A stretch of 64,000 nucleotides of DNA from positions 22,540-86,539 of the forward strand of contig JBDZVD010000016.1 of assembly GCA_040255525.1 (NCBI GenBank), read 5' to 3'. The DNA comes from Rugosimonospora sp040255525. Lineage in GTDB: Bacteria > Actinomycetota > Actinomycetes > Mycobacteriales > Micromonosporaceae. A program made the translations under genes and the position numbers. The notes beneath the pieces are model-generated. The model saw only the letters and a program-made list of their open reading frames with translations. It made no database searches and was not told the DNA's origin. Shown in pieces: positions 55,276-63,376 of this stretch (positions are counted from its first letter, which is position 1; each line of letters opens with the position of its first letter).

Positions 55276-55539
55276 GTGCCCAAATCCCGAGTACGACAGA
55301 AAAAGGTCTACACGCCGCCGACCGACATCGCGCCGCGCGTGTCGACGGTCAGCAAGCGGCCGAGTCCGACCTGGGTGCCGGCCAGCGCCGTGGCATTGAT
55401 CTTCATCGGCATCGGCTGGCTGGTCACGTTCTACCTGTCCACCGGTAACTACCCGGTCTTGGCCTGGGGATACTGGAACCTCGCCATCGGCTTCGGCGCG
55501 ATGGTCGCAGCCCTCGCCCTGCTGGCCCGCTGGCGTTGA
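55276..55539 (+). CDS. crgA: CrgA cell-division membrane protein
   Basis: CrgA is a small divisome protein that coordinates FtsZ/FtsI recruitment in Actinobacteria. The 87-residue product has a cytoplasmic basic head PKSRVRQKKVYTPPTD, then SPTWVPASAVALIFIGIGWL and VTFYLSTGNYPVLAWGYWNL, with two membrane helices and a short conserved NYPVLAWGYWN loop. The C-terminus is ALLARWR. GTG 55276 follows AGGAGA by five bases. It is divergent from the DUF881 gene, with which it shares a 147-bp promoter region. Confidence 0.95.
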   Translation: MPKSRVRQKKVYTPPTDIAPRVSTVSKRPSPTWVPASAVALIFIGIGWLVTFYLSTGNYPVLAWGYWNLAIGFGAMVAALALLARWR

Positions 55540-55561
55540 TCCGTCCCCTTCCGGGGGCGGA
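55540..55561 (+). terminator. Hairpin terminator after crgA
   Basis: TCCGTCCCC (55540-55548) pairs with GGGGGCGGA (55553-55561; one G-T pair) around TTCC, immediately after the crgA stop and followed by CAGCGATTTTC. Confidence 0.7.
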
Positions 55562-55641
55562 CAGCGATTTTCAGATCAACGCCCGACTCTGTGGATGCCC
55601 ATGTCTGAATGGCTGGGTATTACACAAGTGTGGTTTTCCCC

Positions 55642-55670
55642 AGGCTTATCCACAGGCTGTGGGTAAGCCT
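55642..55670. promoter_or_regulatory. Inverted pair of DnaA boxes after crgA
   Basis: A 14-bp near-perfect inverted repeat (55642-55655 and 55657-55670, one mismatch) centred on 55656 contains a perfect TTATCCACA (55646-55654) and, on the other strand, TTACCCACA (complement of 55658-55666). It lies between the crgA terminator and the Fe-S oxidoreductase gene, 53.7 kb from oriC. Confidence 0.6.
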
Positions 55671-55782
55671 TCACGCAGCGAACCGTGGACTGACTGCGGT
55701 GGATCTCACGTTACCAATGAGTAACTAGACCGGTAGGCTGCGGCACGAACGGGAGTTCCACCGCCAGTAGGGAGCCGCACCG

Positions 55783-57942
55783 ATGGGACCGGTCCAGATC
55801 GTGGCCGCCACGCTCGCCGCCGTCGTCACCCTGGGCGCGATTGCCCTGGTGGTCCGTGCGGTCCGCGGCATCCTCCGGGTGGTGCGGCTCGGCCAGCCCG
55901 ACCCGGAGCGGTTCGACCGCAAGCGGGCGCGGCTCGGCACGATGGTGACCGAGACGCTCGGCCACACCCGGATGCTGCGCTGGACGGTGGTCGGTGCGGC
56001 CCACTGGTTCGTGATGGTCGGCTTCGGTGCGCTGCTGTTCACCCTGATCGAGGCGTACGGCGAGACGTTCAGCCCGGCCTTCGAGATACCGGTCATCGGG
56101 TACTGGTCGGGGTACGGGTTGATCATGGAATTGATCGCGGCGCTGACCGGCGTCGGGATCCTCACGTTGATCACGATCCGGCTGCTGAACCTGCCCACCC
56201 GCCGGTCCCGCTCCCGGTTCGCCGGCTCGACGTTCTGGCAGGCGTACTACGTCGAGTACACGATCGTCGGGATCGTGGCCTGCATCTTCCTGATCCGCGG
56301 GTTCAAGGCGGCGCGTGGCCAGTTGCCGTACCCGGTCTGGGCGGCGCCGATCTCGCACGCCCTCGGGCACGCCCTGCCGGCCAGCGCGAACGCCATCACG
56401 GTCACCGCAATCGCCAAGATCATCATTAGCATGGCGTGGTTCGTGGTGATCGCGTTCAACCTGAGCATGGGCATCGCGTGGCACCGGTTCGCCGCGTTCT
56501 TCAACATCTTCTTCAAGCGCACCGCGTCCACCGCGCCGGCCCTCGGTGCGCTCCGGCCGATCATGAGCGGCGGGAAGCCGCTGGACTTCGAGGAGGCCGA
56601 CCCGGAACGGGACCAGTTCGGCGTGGCCGCGGTGGAGCAGTTCACCTGGAAGGGCCTGCTCGACTTCACCACGTGTACCGAGTGCGGCCGGTGCCAGTCG
56701 CAGTGCCCGGCCTGGAACACCGGTAAGCCGCTGTCGCCGAAGCTCCTCGTCCTCTCGCTGCGCGACCACGCCTACGCCAAGGCGCCGTACCTGCTGGCCG
56801 GCGGCGCGGACGGCGACGGCACCGCCGCCCAGGACGCCGGTACCACGGCGGGCAACGGCGCGATCGACCACTCGAAGATCAACGTACTGGCGCTGGCCGA
56901 GGCGCAGCGACCGCTGGTCGGCGGCCCGGACGAGCAGGGCGTGATCGATCCGGACGTGCTCTGGTCGTGCACCACCTGCGGCGCTTGCGTCGAGCAGTGT
57001 CCGGTGGACATCGAGCACGTCGACCACATCGTGGACATGCGCCGGTACCAGGTGCTGATCGAGTCCAACTTCCCCAGTGAGGCCGGCGTGATGCTGCGCA
57101 ACCTGGAGTCCAAGGGCAACCCGTGGGGCGCGCCGCCGGCCACCCGGGAGGACTGGACCAAGGGCCTCGACTTCGAGGTGCCCCGGGTCGGCGACGGCGG
57201 GGATTATGAGTACCTGTTCTGGGTCGGCTGCGCCGGGGCGTTCGAGGACCGGGCGAAGAAGACCACCCGGGCCGTGGCCACCCTGTTGAACGAGGCCGGG
57301 GTCTCCTTCGCGATCCTCGGCAACGGCGAGACCTGCACCGGCGACCCCGCCCGCCGCATCGGGAACGAATTCCTGTTCCAGATGCTGGCCGCGCAGAACG
57401 TCGAGACGCTGAACGAGGCCGGAGTCACCAAGATCGTGGCCACCTGCCCGCACTGCTTCAACACCCTCGCCAACGAGTACGGGCAGCTCGGCGGCCAGTA
57501 CCAGGTCATCCACCACACCCAGCTGCTGGCCGACCTGGTCGGCAGCGGGAGGCTCACTCCGGTACAGCCGCTGGACGGCGGCCTGACCTACCACGACCCG
57601 TGCTACCTCGGCCGGCACAACCGGGTGTTCACCCCGCCGCGCGAGGTGCTGGGCGCGGCCAGCGGCGGCGTGATCGAGATGCCCCGCAACTCCGAGCGCT
57701 CCTTCTGCTGCGGTGCCGGCGGCGCCCGGATGTGGATGGAGGAGCGGATCGGCAAGCGGATCAACGTCGAGCGGGTCGAGGAGGCAGTGGCCACCGGGGC
57801 GAAGACGATCGCGGTGGCCTGCCCGTTCTGCATGACCATGCTGTCCGACGGGGTGAACGGGGTGGCTCCCGGCCAGGCCGACGTGGTGGACGTGGCGACG
57901 GTACTGCTGCGGTCGATCAAGCCGGAGCCCGCGGCCAGCTGA
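55783..57942 (+). CDS. Membrane-bound Fe-S oxidoreductase (heterodisulfide-reductase-like, CCG domains)
   Basis: A 719-residue protein with an N-terminal membrane domain of about six helices (residues 5-240), two [4Fe-4S] motifs (TTCTECGRCQSQCPAW near 303-318 and CTTCGACVEQCP near 398-409) and two C-terminal cysteine-rich CCG domains (TCPHCFNTLANEY and FCCGAGGARMW). This matches the actinobacterial family of heterodisulfide-reductase-related oxidoreductases thought to pass electrons between menaquinone and soluble donors. The partner is unknown. ATG 55783 is preceded by a weak GTAGGGAG site. It follows the DnaA-box pair after crgA. Confidence 0.9.
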   Translation: MGPVQIVAATLAAVVTLGAIALVVRAVRGILRVVRLGQPDPERFDRKRARLGTMVTETLGHTRMLRWTVVGAAHWFVMVGFGALLFTLIEAYGETFSPAFEIPVIGYWSGYGLIMELIAALTGVGILTLITIRLLNLPTRRSRSRFAGSTFWQAYYVEYTIVGIVACIFLIRGFKAARGQLPYPVWAAPISHALGHALPASANAITVTAIAKIIISMAWFVVIAFNLSMGIAWHRFAAFFNIFFKRTASTAPALGALRPIMSGGKPLDFEEADPERDQFGVAAVEQFTWKGLLDFTTCTECGRCQSQCPAWNTGKPLSPKLLVLSLRDHAYAKAPYLLAGGADGDGTAAQDAGTTAGNGAIDHSKINVLALAEAQRPLVGGPDEQGVIDPDVLWSCTTCGACVEQCPVDIEHVDHIVDMRRYQVLIESNFPSEAGVMLRNLESKGNPWGAPPATREDWTKGLDFEVPRVGDGGDYEYLFWVGCAGAFEDRAKKTTRAVATLLNEAGVSFAILGNGETCTGDPARRIGNEFLFQMLAAQNVETLNEAGVTKIVATCPHCFNTLANEYGQLGGQYQVIHHTQLLADLVGSGRLTPVQPLDGGLTYHDPCYLGRHNRVFTPPREVLGAASGGVIEMPRNSERSFCCGAGGARMWMEERIGKRINVERVEEAVATGAKTIAVACPFCMTMLSDGVNGVAPGQADVVDVATVLLRSIKPEPAAS

Positions 57943-58041
57943 GCCCGGCCCTCCGGGCCGATCCGCTGCCACGGCGGCCCGCACCCGGTCGCGGCTATCC
58001 GGCACAATGGATGCCGAGGTGAGTCAACTATTACCGCGCTA

Positions 58042-59331
58042 TTGACCGTTCTGCCCCTCGTGGCATTCGTGCTGCTCACCGCCGCCAACGCATTCTTTGT
58101 CGCGGCCGAGTTCTCGCTGGTCACGGTCGACCGGGCCAGCATCGAGCAGAGCGCGCAGTCCGGCGACCGGGCAGCCCGGACGGTCCGGAACCTTCTGCGG
58201 GAGCTGTCCTTCCAGCTGTCCGGCGCGCAACTCGGCATCACCCTGGCCGCGCTGCTGACCGGGTACCTTGCCGAGCCGGCCCTGTCCCGCCTGCTCCGGC
58301 CGCTGTTCGGTGACAACCGCACGCTGACGTACTTCGTGGCGCTGGCCATCGCCACGCTGTTCTCGATGCTCTTCGGCGAGCTGGTCCCGAAGAACGCCGC
58401 GCTCGCCCGCCCGATGCCGCTGGCCCGCGCCACCGCCCGGCCGCAGCGCGCCTTCTCCTCGGTCCTGCGCTGGTTCATCCGGGCGCTGAACGGGGCGGCC
58501 AACCTCATCGTGCGCGGGTTCGGCCTCCAGCCGCAGGAGGAGCTGGCCAGCGCCCGATCACCGGAGGAGCTGGGGCTCCTCGCGGCGATCTCGGCCCGGG
58601 CCGGTGCGCTCCCCGAGGACACCGCGCTGCTGCTGCAGCGCACCATCCGGTTCGGTGACAAGCGCGCCGCCGAGGCGATGACCCCGCGGGTCGACGTGAT
58701 CGCGCTCCCGGCCGGGACCAGCGTCGCCGACCTGCTGACCACCGCCCGGGACACCGGGCACAGCCGGTTCCCGGTGTACGAGTCGACCGTGGACCTGGTG
58801 ACCGGTGTGGTGACCGTGATCGACGGGCTCGCCGTACCGCCGGCCCGCCGGCTGACCACCGCCGTGGCCAGCATCGCCCGCGAGCCGATCTACGTACCGG
58901 AGAGCCTGGACCTGGACGGCGTACTGGAGATCCTCCAGGCGGGTTCGGCGGACCTGGCGATCGTGGTGGACGAGTACGGCGGCACCGACGGCGTCGTCAC
59001 CGTGGAGGACCTGGCGGAGGAGCTGGTCGGCGAGATCGCCGACGAGTACGACATCGCACCGGCGGCCTTCGAGATCACCGCACCGTCCGGCGACCGGAGC
59101 GTGCTGGTCGAGGGCGTGCTGCGCGAGGACGAGCTGGCCGAGGCGACCGGGTTCCGGCTGCCGGAGGGGCCGTACGAGACGCTGGCCGGGTTCATCATGG
59201 CCCGGCTCGGGCACATCCCGGTCAACGGCGAGACGCTGAACGAGCAGGGCTGGGAGTTCACCGTCGTGGAGGTCGACCGGCGCCGGATCGAGCAGGTCCG
59301 GGTGACCCGGCCGGAGCCCGGCGATGACTAG
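58042..59331 (+). CDS. DUF21/CBS/CorC-HlyC-domain membrane protein
   Basis: A CNNM/CorC-type protein of about 430 residues: DUF21 membrane domain (about 1-150, with AANAFFVAAEFSLVTVDRAS and FGELVPKNAALARP), a pair of CBS domains (about 205-330, with MTPRVDVIALP and VVDEYGGTDGVVTVEDL) and a C-terminal CorC/HlyC domain (about 345-420). Such proteins transport or sense divalent cations, often magnesium or cobalt. No ATG or GTG gives the proper start: TTG 58042 is used here, but ATT 58030, six bases after the GAGGTGAG site (58016-58023), would give a better-spaced start. It overlaps the next paralogue by 8 bp. Confidence 0.9.
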   Translation: MTVLPLVAFVLLTAANAFFVAAEFSLVTVDRASIEQSAQSGDRAARTVRNLLRELSFQLSGAQLGITLAALLTGYLAEPALSRLLRPLFGDNRTLTYFVALAIATLFSMLFGELVPKNAALARPMPLARATARPQRAFSSVLRWFIRALNGAANLIVRGFGLQPQEELASARSPEELGLLAAISARAGALPEDTALLLQRTIRFGDKRAAEAMTPRVDVIALPAGTSVADLLTTARDTGHSRFPVYESTVDLVTGVVTVIDGLAVPPARRLTTAVASIAREPIYVPESLDLDGVLEILQAGSADLAIVVDEYGGTDGVVTVEDLAEELVGEIADEYDIAPAAFEITAPSGDRSVLVEGVLREDELAEATGFRLPEGPYETLAGFIMARLGHIPVNGETLNEQGWEFTVVEVDRRRIEQVRVTRPEPGDD

Positions 59332-60370
59332 CCTGATCATCATTGTCCTGCTGCTGGGCAATGCGTTCTTCGTGGCGGCCGAGTTCTCGCTGATCGCGTC
59401 GCGGCGTACCGCCGTCGAGCCGCTGGCCGCGCACTCGCAGCTGGCCCGGTCCGCGCTGCGGGCGATGGAACAGATACCCGTGATGATCGCCGGAGCGCAG
59501 CTCGGCGTGACCATCTGCTCCCTGGGCCTCGGTGCGATCGCCGAGCCGACGCTCGCCCACCTGGTCGGCCACGTGCTGGACGTGACCCACCTGCCGGTCT
59601 CGGCGGTCCATCCGATCGGGTTCGTCCTGGGCCTGATCGTGGTGACCTTCCTGCACACCGTGCTCGGCGAGATGGTGCCGAAGAACCTGACGCTGGTCGG
59701 TCCGGAGCGGGCGGTGCTCTGGCTCGGCCCGCCGATGCTGTGGTTCTGCACCGTGACGCGGCCGCTGCTCGTGGCGATGCGGTGGGCGGCCCGGATGGTG
59801 CTGAAGATCTGGCGGATCGAGTCGACCGACGCGGTGAAGACCGTGTACACGGCCGAGGAGCTGGCCGGCCTCGTCGCCGAGTCGCGGACCGAGGGCCTGC
59901 TGGACCCGGAGGAGCACCGGCGGATCACCGGCGCCCTCGCGCTGCACGAACGCACCGCCGGCGACGTGCTGCGTCCGTGGGCCACCGTGACCACCGTCGC
60001 CGAGGACGTCTCGCCGGCCTCGCTGGAGGTGCTGGCCACCCGTACCGGCCTGTCCCGCTTCCCGGTGGTCGACCGCCGGACCCGGCGGGTACGGGGCTTC
60101 GTCCACGTCAAGGACGTGCTCGGGGTGGTCGGGCAGGCCCGCCGGGCCCCGATCGAGCCCACGCTGATCCGGCCGCTGCCGGTGATCCCGCCGGACCGGA
60201 CGCTCGCCGAGGCGCTGCTGGCGATGCGCCGGGAGCGCCGGCACATCGTGCTCATCACCGACGGGCGTACCCCGGTGGGGCTACTCACCCTCGACGACGT
60301 GCTGCGTGCCGTGGTGGGCGCGAGCGAGGGCGGGGCGAACCACCCGGTGGTACGCAGTGTCGCCGGCTGA
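59324..60370 (+). CDS. DUF21/CBS-domain membrane protein (second paralogue)
   Basis: A 348-residue paralogue of the preceding protein, coupled by an 8-bp overlap. It has the DUF21 domain (GNAFFVAAEFSLIASRRTAV; GEMVPKNLTLVGPERAV) and a CBS pair (LRPWATVTTVAEDVSPASLE; VLITDGRTPVGLLTLDDVL), but ends before a CorC/HlyC domain, so it is shorter by about 80 residues. A heteromeric transporter of the two is a reasonable reading, since tandem pairs are common in Actinobacteria. Start ATG 59324; the upstream GGCGATG lacks a clear ribosome-binding site, which suits translation by coupling. Confidence 0.9.
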   Translation: MTSLIIIVLLLGNAFFVAAEFSLIASRRTAVEPLAAHSQLARSALRAMEQIPVMIAGAQLGVTICSLGLGAIAEPTLAHLVGHVLDVTHLPVSAVHPIGFVLGLIVVTFLHTVLGEMVPKNLTLVGPERAVLWLGPPMLWFCTVTRPLLVAMRWAARMVLKIWRIESTDAVKTVYTAEELAGLVAESRTEGLLDPEEHRRITGALALHERTAGDVLRPWATVTTVAEDVSPASLEVLATRTGLSRFPVVDRRTRRVRGFVHVKDVLGVVGQARRAPIEPTLIRPLPVIPPDRTLAEALLAMRRERRHIVLITDGRTPVGLLTLDDVLRAVVGASEGGANHPVVRSVAG

Positions 60371-60480
60371 CTGCGTTCCGAATTATCCGGGGTCTCAGCT
60401 TGATTGCGTACCGGCGGCTTCCCTAACCTTGGGGATCGTCCCGCTCCGTCCCCCTGGGAGCGAAGGAGTTCACAGTCTCG

Positions 60481-61488
60481 ATGAGATCTCCCCTCACCGT
60501 GTCCACGTCATGGTCCTCACGCCGCGCCTTCATGCTTGTCGCCGCCGGTGTTCTCGCGCTCACCGCCTCGCTGCTGCCCGGCACGCAGGCGCACGCCACG
60601 CCCTCGGTCACCGATATCGAGGCGCAGCTCGACCAGAAGTGGAACCAGCTCGAACCGCTGGTCGAGAAGTACGACGGCGTGCACAACCAGCTTCAGCAGA
60701 ACCAGAGCAAGCAGGCCGCGATGAGCAAGCAGTTGGCGCCGCTGCAGACCCAGGTGCAGCTTGCCCAGGTGCGGGTCGGCGCGATGGCCGCGCAGCTGTA
60801 CATGAACGGCCCCGGCTCCAACCTGAACGCGTTGCTGGAAAGTGGCTCGCCGACCACTTTCGTCGACCAGCTGACCAGCCTCAACCAGGTGGCCCGCGAC
60901 CAGCAGCGCACCGTCGCGGCGGTCAAGCAGCAGGTCCAGAAGTACGCCAAGCAGAAGGAGGCGCTGGACGCGCTGGTCGCCCAGCAGAAGAAGCAAGAGC
61001 AGGCGCTCGCCGCGCAGAAGGCCCAGATCACCGCGCAGATCAACCAGCTGACAAAGCTGCGTGACCAGGCGTACGGCTCGGGTGGCGGCGAAGGCGGCTC
61101 CCTCCAGCCGGTGGCCTGCCCGTACACGCCGAGCAGCGGCGCGGGCGGCACCGCGGCGAGAAAGGCGTGCTCGCTCATCGGCAAGCCGTACGGCTGGGGT
61201 GACGCTGGTCCGACGTACTACGACTGCTCCGGCCTCACGATGACGGCCTGGAAGGCCGCTGGCGTGTCCCTTCCGCACAACGCGGCGGCTCAGGACGACG
61301 CCACGCCGAACATCAGCGCCAGTTCACTACGGCCGGGCGATCTGGTCTTCTACGGATCCGACGACCACCACGTCGCACTGTACGTGGGTGGTGGCTGGGT
61401 CGTGCACGCACCGAAGCCGGGTGACCACGTGCGGATGGCCAAGATGGGCAACATCGGTTCCATTCACAGGTACGGCCGTCCGGGCTGA
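60481..61488 (+). CDS. Secreted NlpC/P60-family peptidoglycan hydrolase (first paralogue)
   Basis: A 335-residue exported cell-wall endopeptidase. It has a signal peptide (RRAFMLVAAGVLALTASLLP, cleavage after AHA), a long coiled-coil domain (about 45-205: VTDIEAQLDQKWNQLEPLVE, then Gln/Lys-rich helices) and a C-terminal NlpC/P60 domain with catalytic Cys249 (YYDCSGLT), His297 (HVALYVG) and His309 (VVHAPKPGD). It resembles RipA/RipB-like enzymes of actinobacteria. ATG 60481; GAAGGAG lies 13-19 bp upstream. It has no c-di-AMP riboswitch in its leader. Confidence 0.93.
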   Translation: MRSPLTVSTSWSSRRAFMLVAAGVLALTASLLPGTQAHATPSVTDIEAQLDQKWNQLEPLVEKYDGVHNQLQQNQSKQAAMSKQLAPLQTQVQLAQVRVGAMAAQLYMNGPGSNLNALLESGSPTTFVDQLTSLNQVARDQQRTVAAVKQQVQKYAKQKEALDALVAQQKKQEQALAAQKAQITAQINQLTKLRDQAYGSGGGEGGSLQPVACPYTPSSGAGGTAARKACSLIGKPYGWGDAGPTYYDCSGLTMTAWKAAGVSLPHNAAAQDDATPNISASSLRPGDLVFYGSDDHHVALYVGGGWVVHAPKPGDHVRMAKMGNIGSIHRYGRPG

Positions 61489-61512
61489 CCTGCCGTTACT
61501 TTCCGGCTGTAC

Positions 61513-61543
61513 GGCGGCGGTGTCCACAATGGACACCGCCGCC
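61513..61543 (+). terminator. Intrinsic terminator after the first NlpC/P60 gene
   Basis: A perfect 14-bp stem (61513-61526 with 61530-61543) with a CAA loop, 25 bp after the stop. Confidence 0.85.
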
Positions 61544-61725
61544 GCCAGTCCTGCCACCGGTTCAACGAACGATCCGGCGACCAGATACGGCGATTACCGC
61601 GTGTCGAGCAAGGAAATTCGACGAGTAGTAGTGGCCGCGTTCGCTTGCGCAGCACGGTCCCGTATCCCTACCGTTATGAATCGCCGCCTGGAAGTCGGTC
61701 GCCCGCAAGGGGAGACCCCGGACGG

Positions 61726-61842
61726 CACCGCCGAATCGACAACAACGAACCGGGGACCCACCCGCACCATCGGGGTGAATCCGCGCAGCGCGCGGTAGGG
61801 CGCTTCCCAGCCCGAACCCGTCAGCTAACCCGGTAGGCGGTG
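61726..61842 (+). promoter_or_regulatory. c-di-AMP riboswitch (ydaO-yuaA class)
   Basis: The leader of the second NlpC/P60 gene matches the ydaO element: P1 stem CACCGCC (61726-61732) pairs with GGCGGTG (61836-61842), with internal motifs GAATCGAC, GGGGACCCACC, GGGGTGAATCC, GGTAGGGC and CCCGAACCCGTCAGCTAACC. This class binds cyclic di-AMP and typically controls cell-wall hydrolase genes of Actinobacteria, turning expression off. The next hairpin, GAAGGC with GCCTTC (61842-61858), may be the switching element before GGGAAG. Sequence covariation was judged by eye. Confidence 0.9.
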
Positions 61843-61883
61843 AAGGCCTAACGCCTTCGCAGGGAAGAAAGGGTCGTAGCACC

Positions 61884-62888
61884 GTGGCAGGGTCTGCCGC
61901 ACGCCCCCACCGCACCCGGTTCACGCGTTCCTTCCGTCTCGTCGGCCTGCTCGCCGCCGTCGCTGGCCTGGCTCTCACTCCGGCAACCGTCGCGCACGCC
62001 GCTCCGGCCACCCCCGGCCAGATCGAGGCGCAGATCGACCAGAAGTGGAACCAACTCGAACCGTTGCTGGAGAAGTGGGACGGCGTTCACGAGAATCTGG
62101 TCAAGAACCAGCAGAAGGTCGCCCAGCTTCAGGCTCAGATCAAACCGCTGAAGGTGCAGGTCGACCTCGCGATGACCCGGGTCAGCGCGGTCGCCGCGAA
62201 ATACTACGAGTACGGTCCGAACTCGAACCTGAACGCTCTGCTGGAAACCGGCTCACCGTCCACATTGGTCGATCAGCTCGGGATGCTGAACGAGATGTCC
62301 CGCCAGCAGACCCAGAGCATCGCCGACGTGGTGAAGCTGCGCCAGAAGTACGAGCAGCAGGAAGCGCCCATCGACGCGATGGTCGCGAACCTCGCCAAGC
62401 AGCAGGCCGACCTGGACGCGCAGAAGAAGCAACTGCAGACCCAGCTCAACCAGCTGCAGCAGCAGCGACTGGCGGCGTACGGCTCGGGCGGCGGCACAGG
62501 CAGCCTGCGTCCGGTCGCGTGCCCGCAGGTCTACACCGGCGACAAGGGCAGCAGGGCCGCCCGGTTCGCCTGCAACCAGATCGGCAAGTCGTACGTGTGG
62601 GACGCCGACGGACCCGACTCGTACGACTGCTCCGGCCTGACCATGGCCTCCTGGCGCTCGGTTGGCGTCACGCTGCCCCACAACGCGTACCGGCAGAAGC
62701 AGACCACCACGCCGGTCAGCAAGGCGAACCTCAAGCCTGGCGACCTGGTCTACTACTACTCGGACGTGCACCACGTCGTCATCTACGTCGGCAACAACTG
62801 GGTGGTCAGCGCACCGACGTTCGGCGAGGACGTGCAGATGCAAAAGCTCGACATGTCCCGGGTCAACAGCTACGGCCGGCCCTCCTGA
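61884..62888 (+). CDS. Secreted NlpC/P60-family peptidoglycan hydrolase (second paralogue, riboswitch-controlled)
   Basis: A 334-residue paralogue of the preceding gene with the same layout: signal peptide (LVGLLAAVAGLALTPATVAH), a coiled-coil domain starting ATPGQIEAQIDQKWNQLEPL, and the NlpC/P60 domain with Cys249 (YDCSGLTMA) and His297 (HHVVIYVG). Position 309, where the sister protein has the third catalytic His, is Ser (WVVSAPTFG). The Cys and His dyad is intact, so activity may be reduced or retained. GTG 61884 is the start; GAAAGG lies upstream. A c-di-AMP riboswitch occupies the leader. Confidence 0.92.
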   Translation: MAGSAARPHRTRFTRSFRLVGLLAAVAGLALTPATVAHAAPATPGQIEAQIDQKWNQLEPLLEKWDGVHENLVKNQQKVAQLQAQIKPLKVQVDLAMTRVSAVAAKYYEYGPNSNLNALLETGSPSTLVDQLGMLNEMSRQQTQSIADVVKLRQKYEQQEAPIDAMVANLAKQQADLDAQKKQLQTQLNQLQQQRLAAYGSGGGTGSLRPVACPQVYTGDKGSRAARFACNQIGKSYVWDADGPDSYDCSGLTMASWRSVGVTLPHNAYRQKQTTTPVSKANLKPGDLVYYYSDVHHVVIYVGNNWVVSAPTFGEDVQMQKLDMSRVNSYGRPS

Positions 62889-62895
62889 CGCACGC

Positions 62896-62928
62896 GGCGT
62901 CGCGGGCGCACCAACGGCCCGCGACGCC
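62896..62928 (+). terminator. Intrinsic terminator after the second NlpC/P60 gene
   Basis: A perfect 12-bp stem, GGCGTCGCGGGC (62896-62907) with its complement (62917-62928), beginning 8 bp after the stop. Confidence 0.82.
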
Positions 62929-63376
62929 AGCTGTGCCTTCCCGTGCGGCACCTCCCCGCCGCGCTGGTCGACGAGCCCACCCACCGGCCCGGCGGCCTCC
63001 GTTAATTAGGTTGCCGCGGCCGGGCTCCTGGCTCACGCTCTGTCTTTGTTCACCGACGGCGCCCCGCCCCCGCAGGCCACTTGCCCCCGGCGTGTTCTTC
63101 CCCCTCGCCGAGCCTGCGTGAGCGGGGCGCCGTGCTGCCCACCCATGAGCCGTCGGTTTGACGCCCCGGCGGTGCCATCGGCTCGATCCGGGCAACCGTC
63201 CCCCGCGGCCGCCGCAGCGCTGCCCGATCCTGGGCCCGGTGCGTCACGCGGCGGTCGCGTGTTGCGCCGACCTTCGGGCGCCGCCGGTCGCCGACGGTTA
63301 GATTGGCGTCAGGGCCGCGTAGCTGACCGGTGGCGGCATCGCACTTCGGAGCGTGGGCGGATCGGGGGACCCACAC
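62929..63376. other. Intergenic region without recognised features
   Basis: Short open frames on both strands are rich in Arg, Pro and Gly and lack ribosome-binding sites. A brief AT-rich spot (TTAATTAG, 63003-63010) is the only compositional break. No tRNA or further hairpin of note. Confidence 0.4.
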
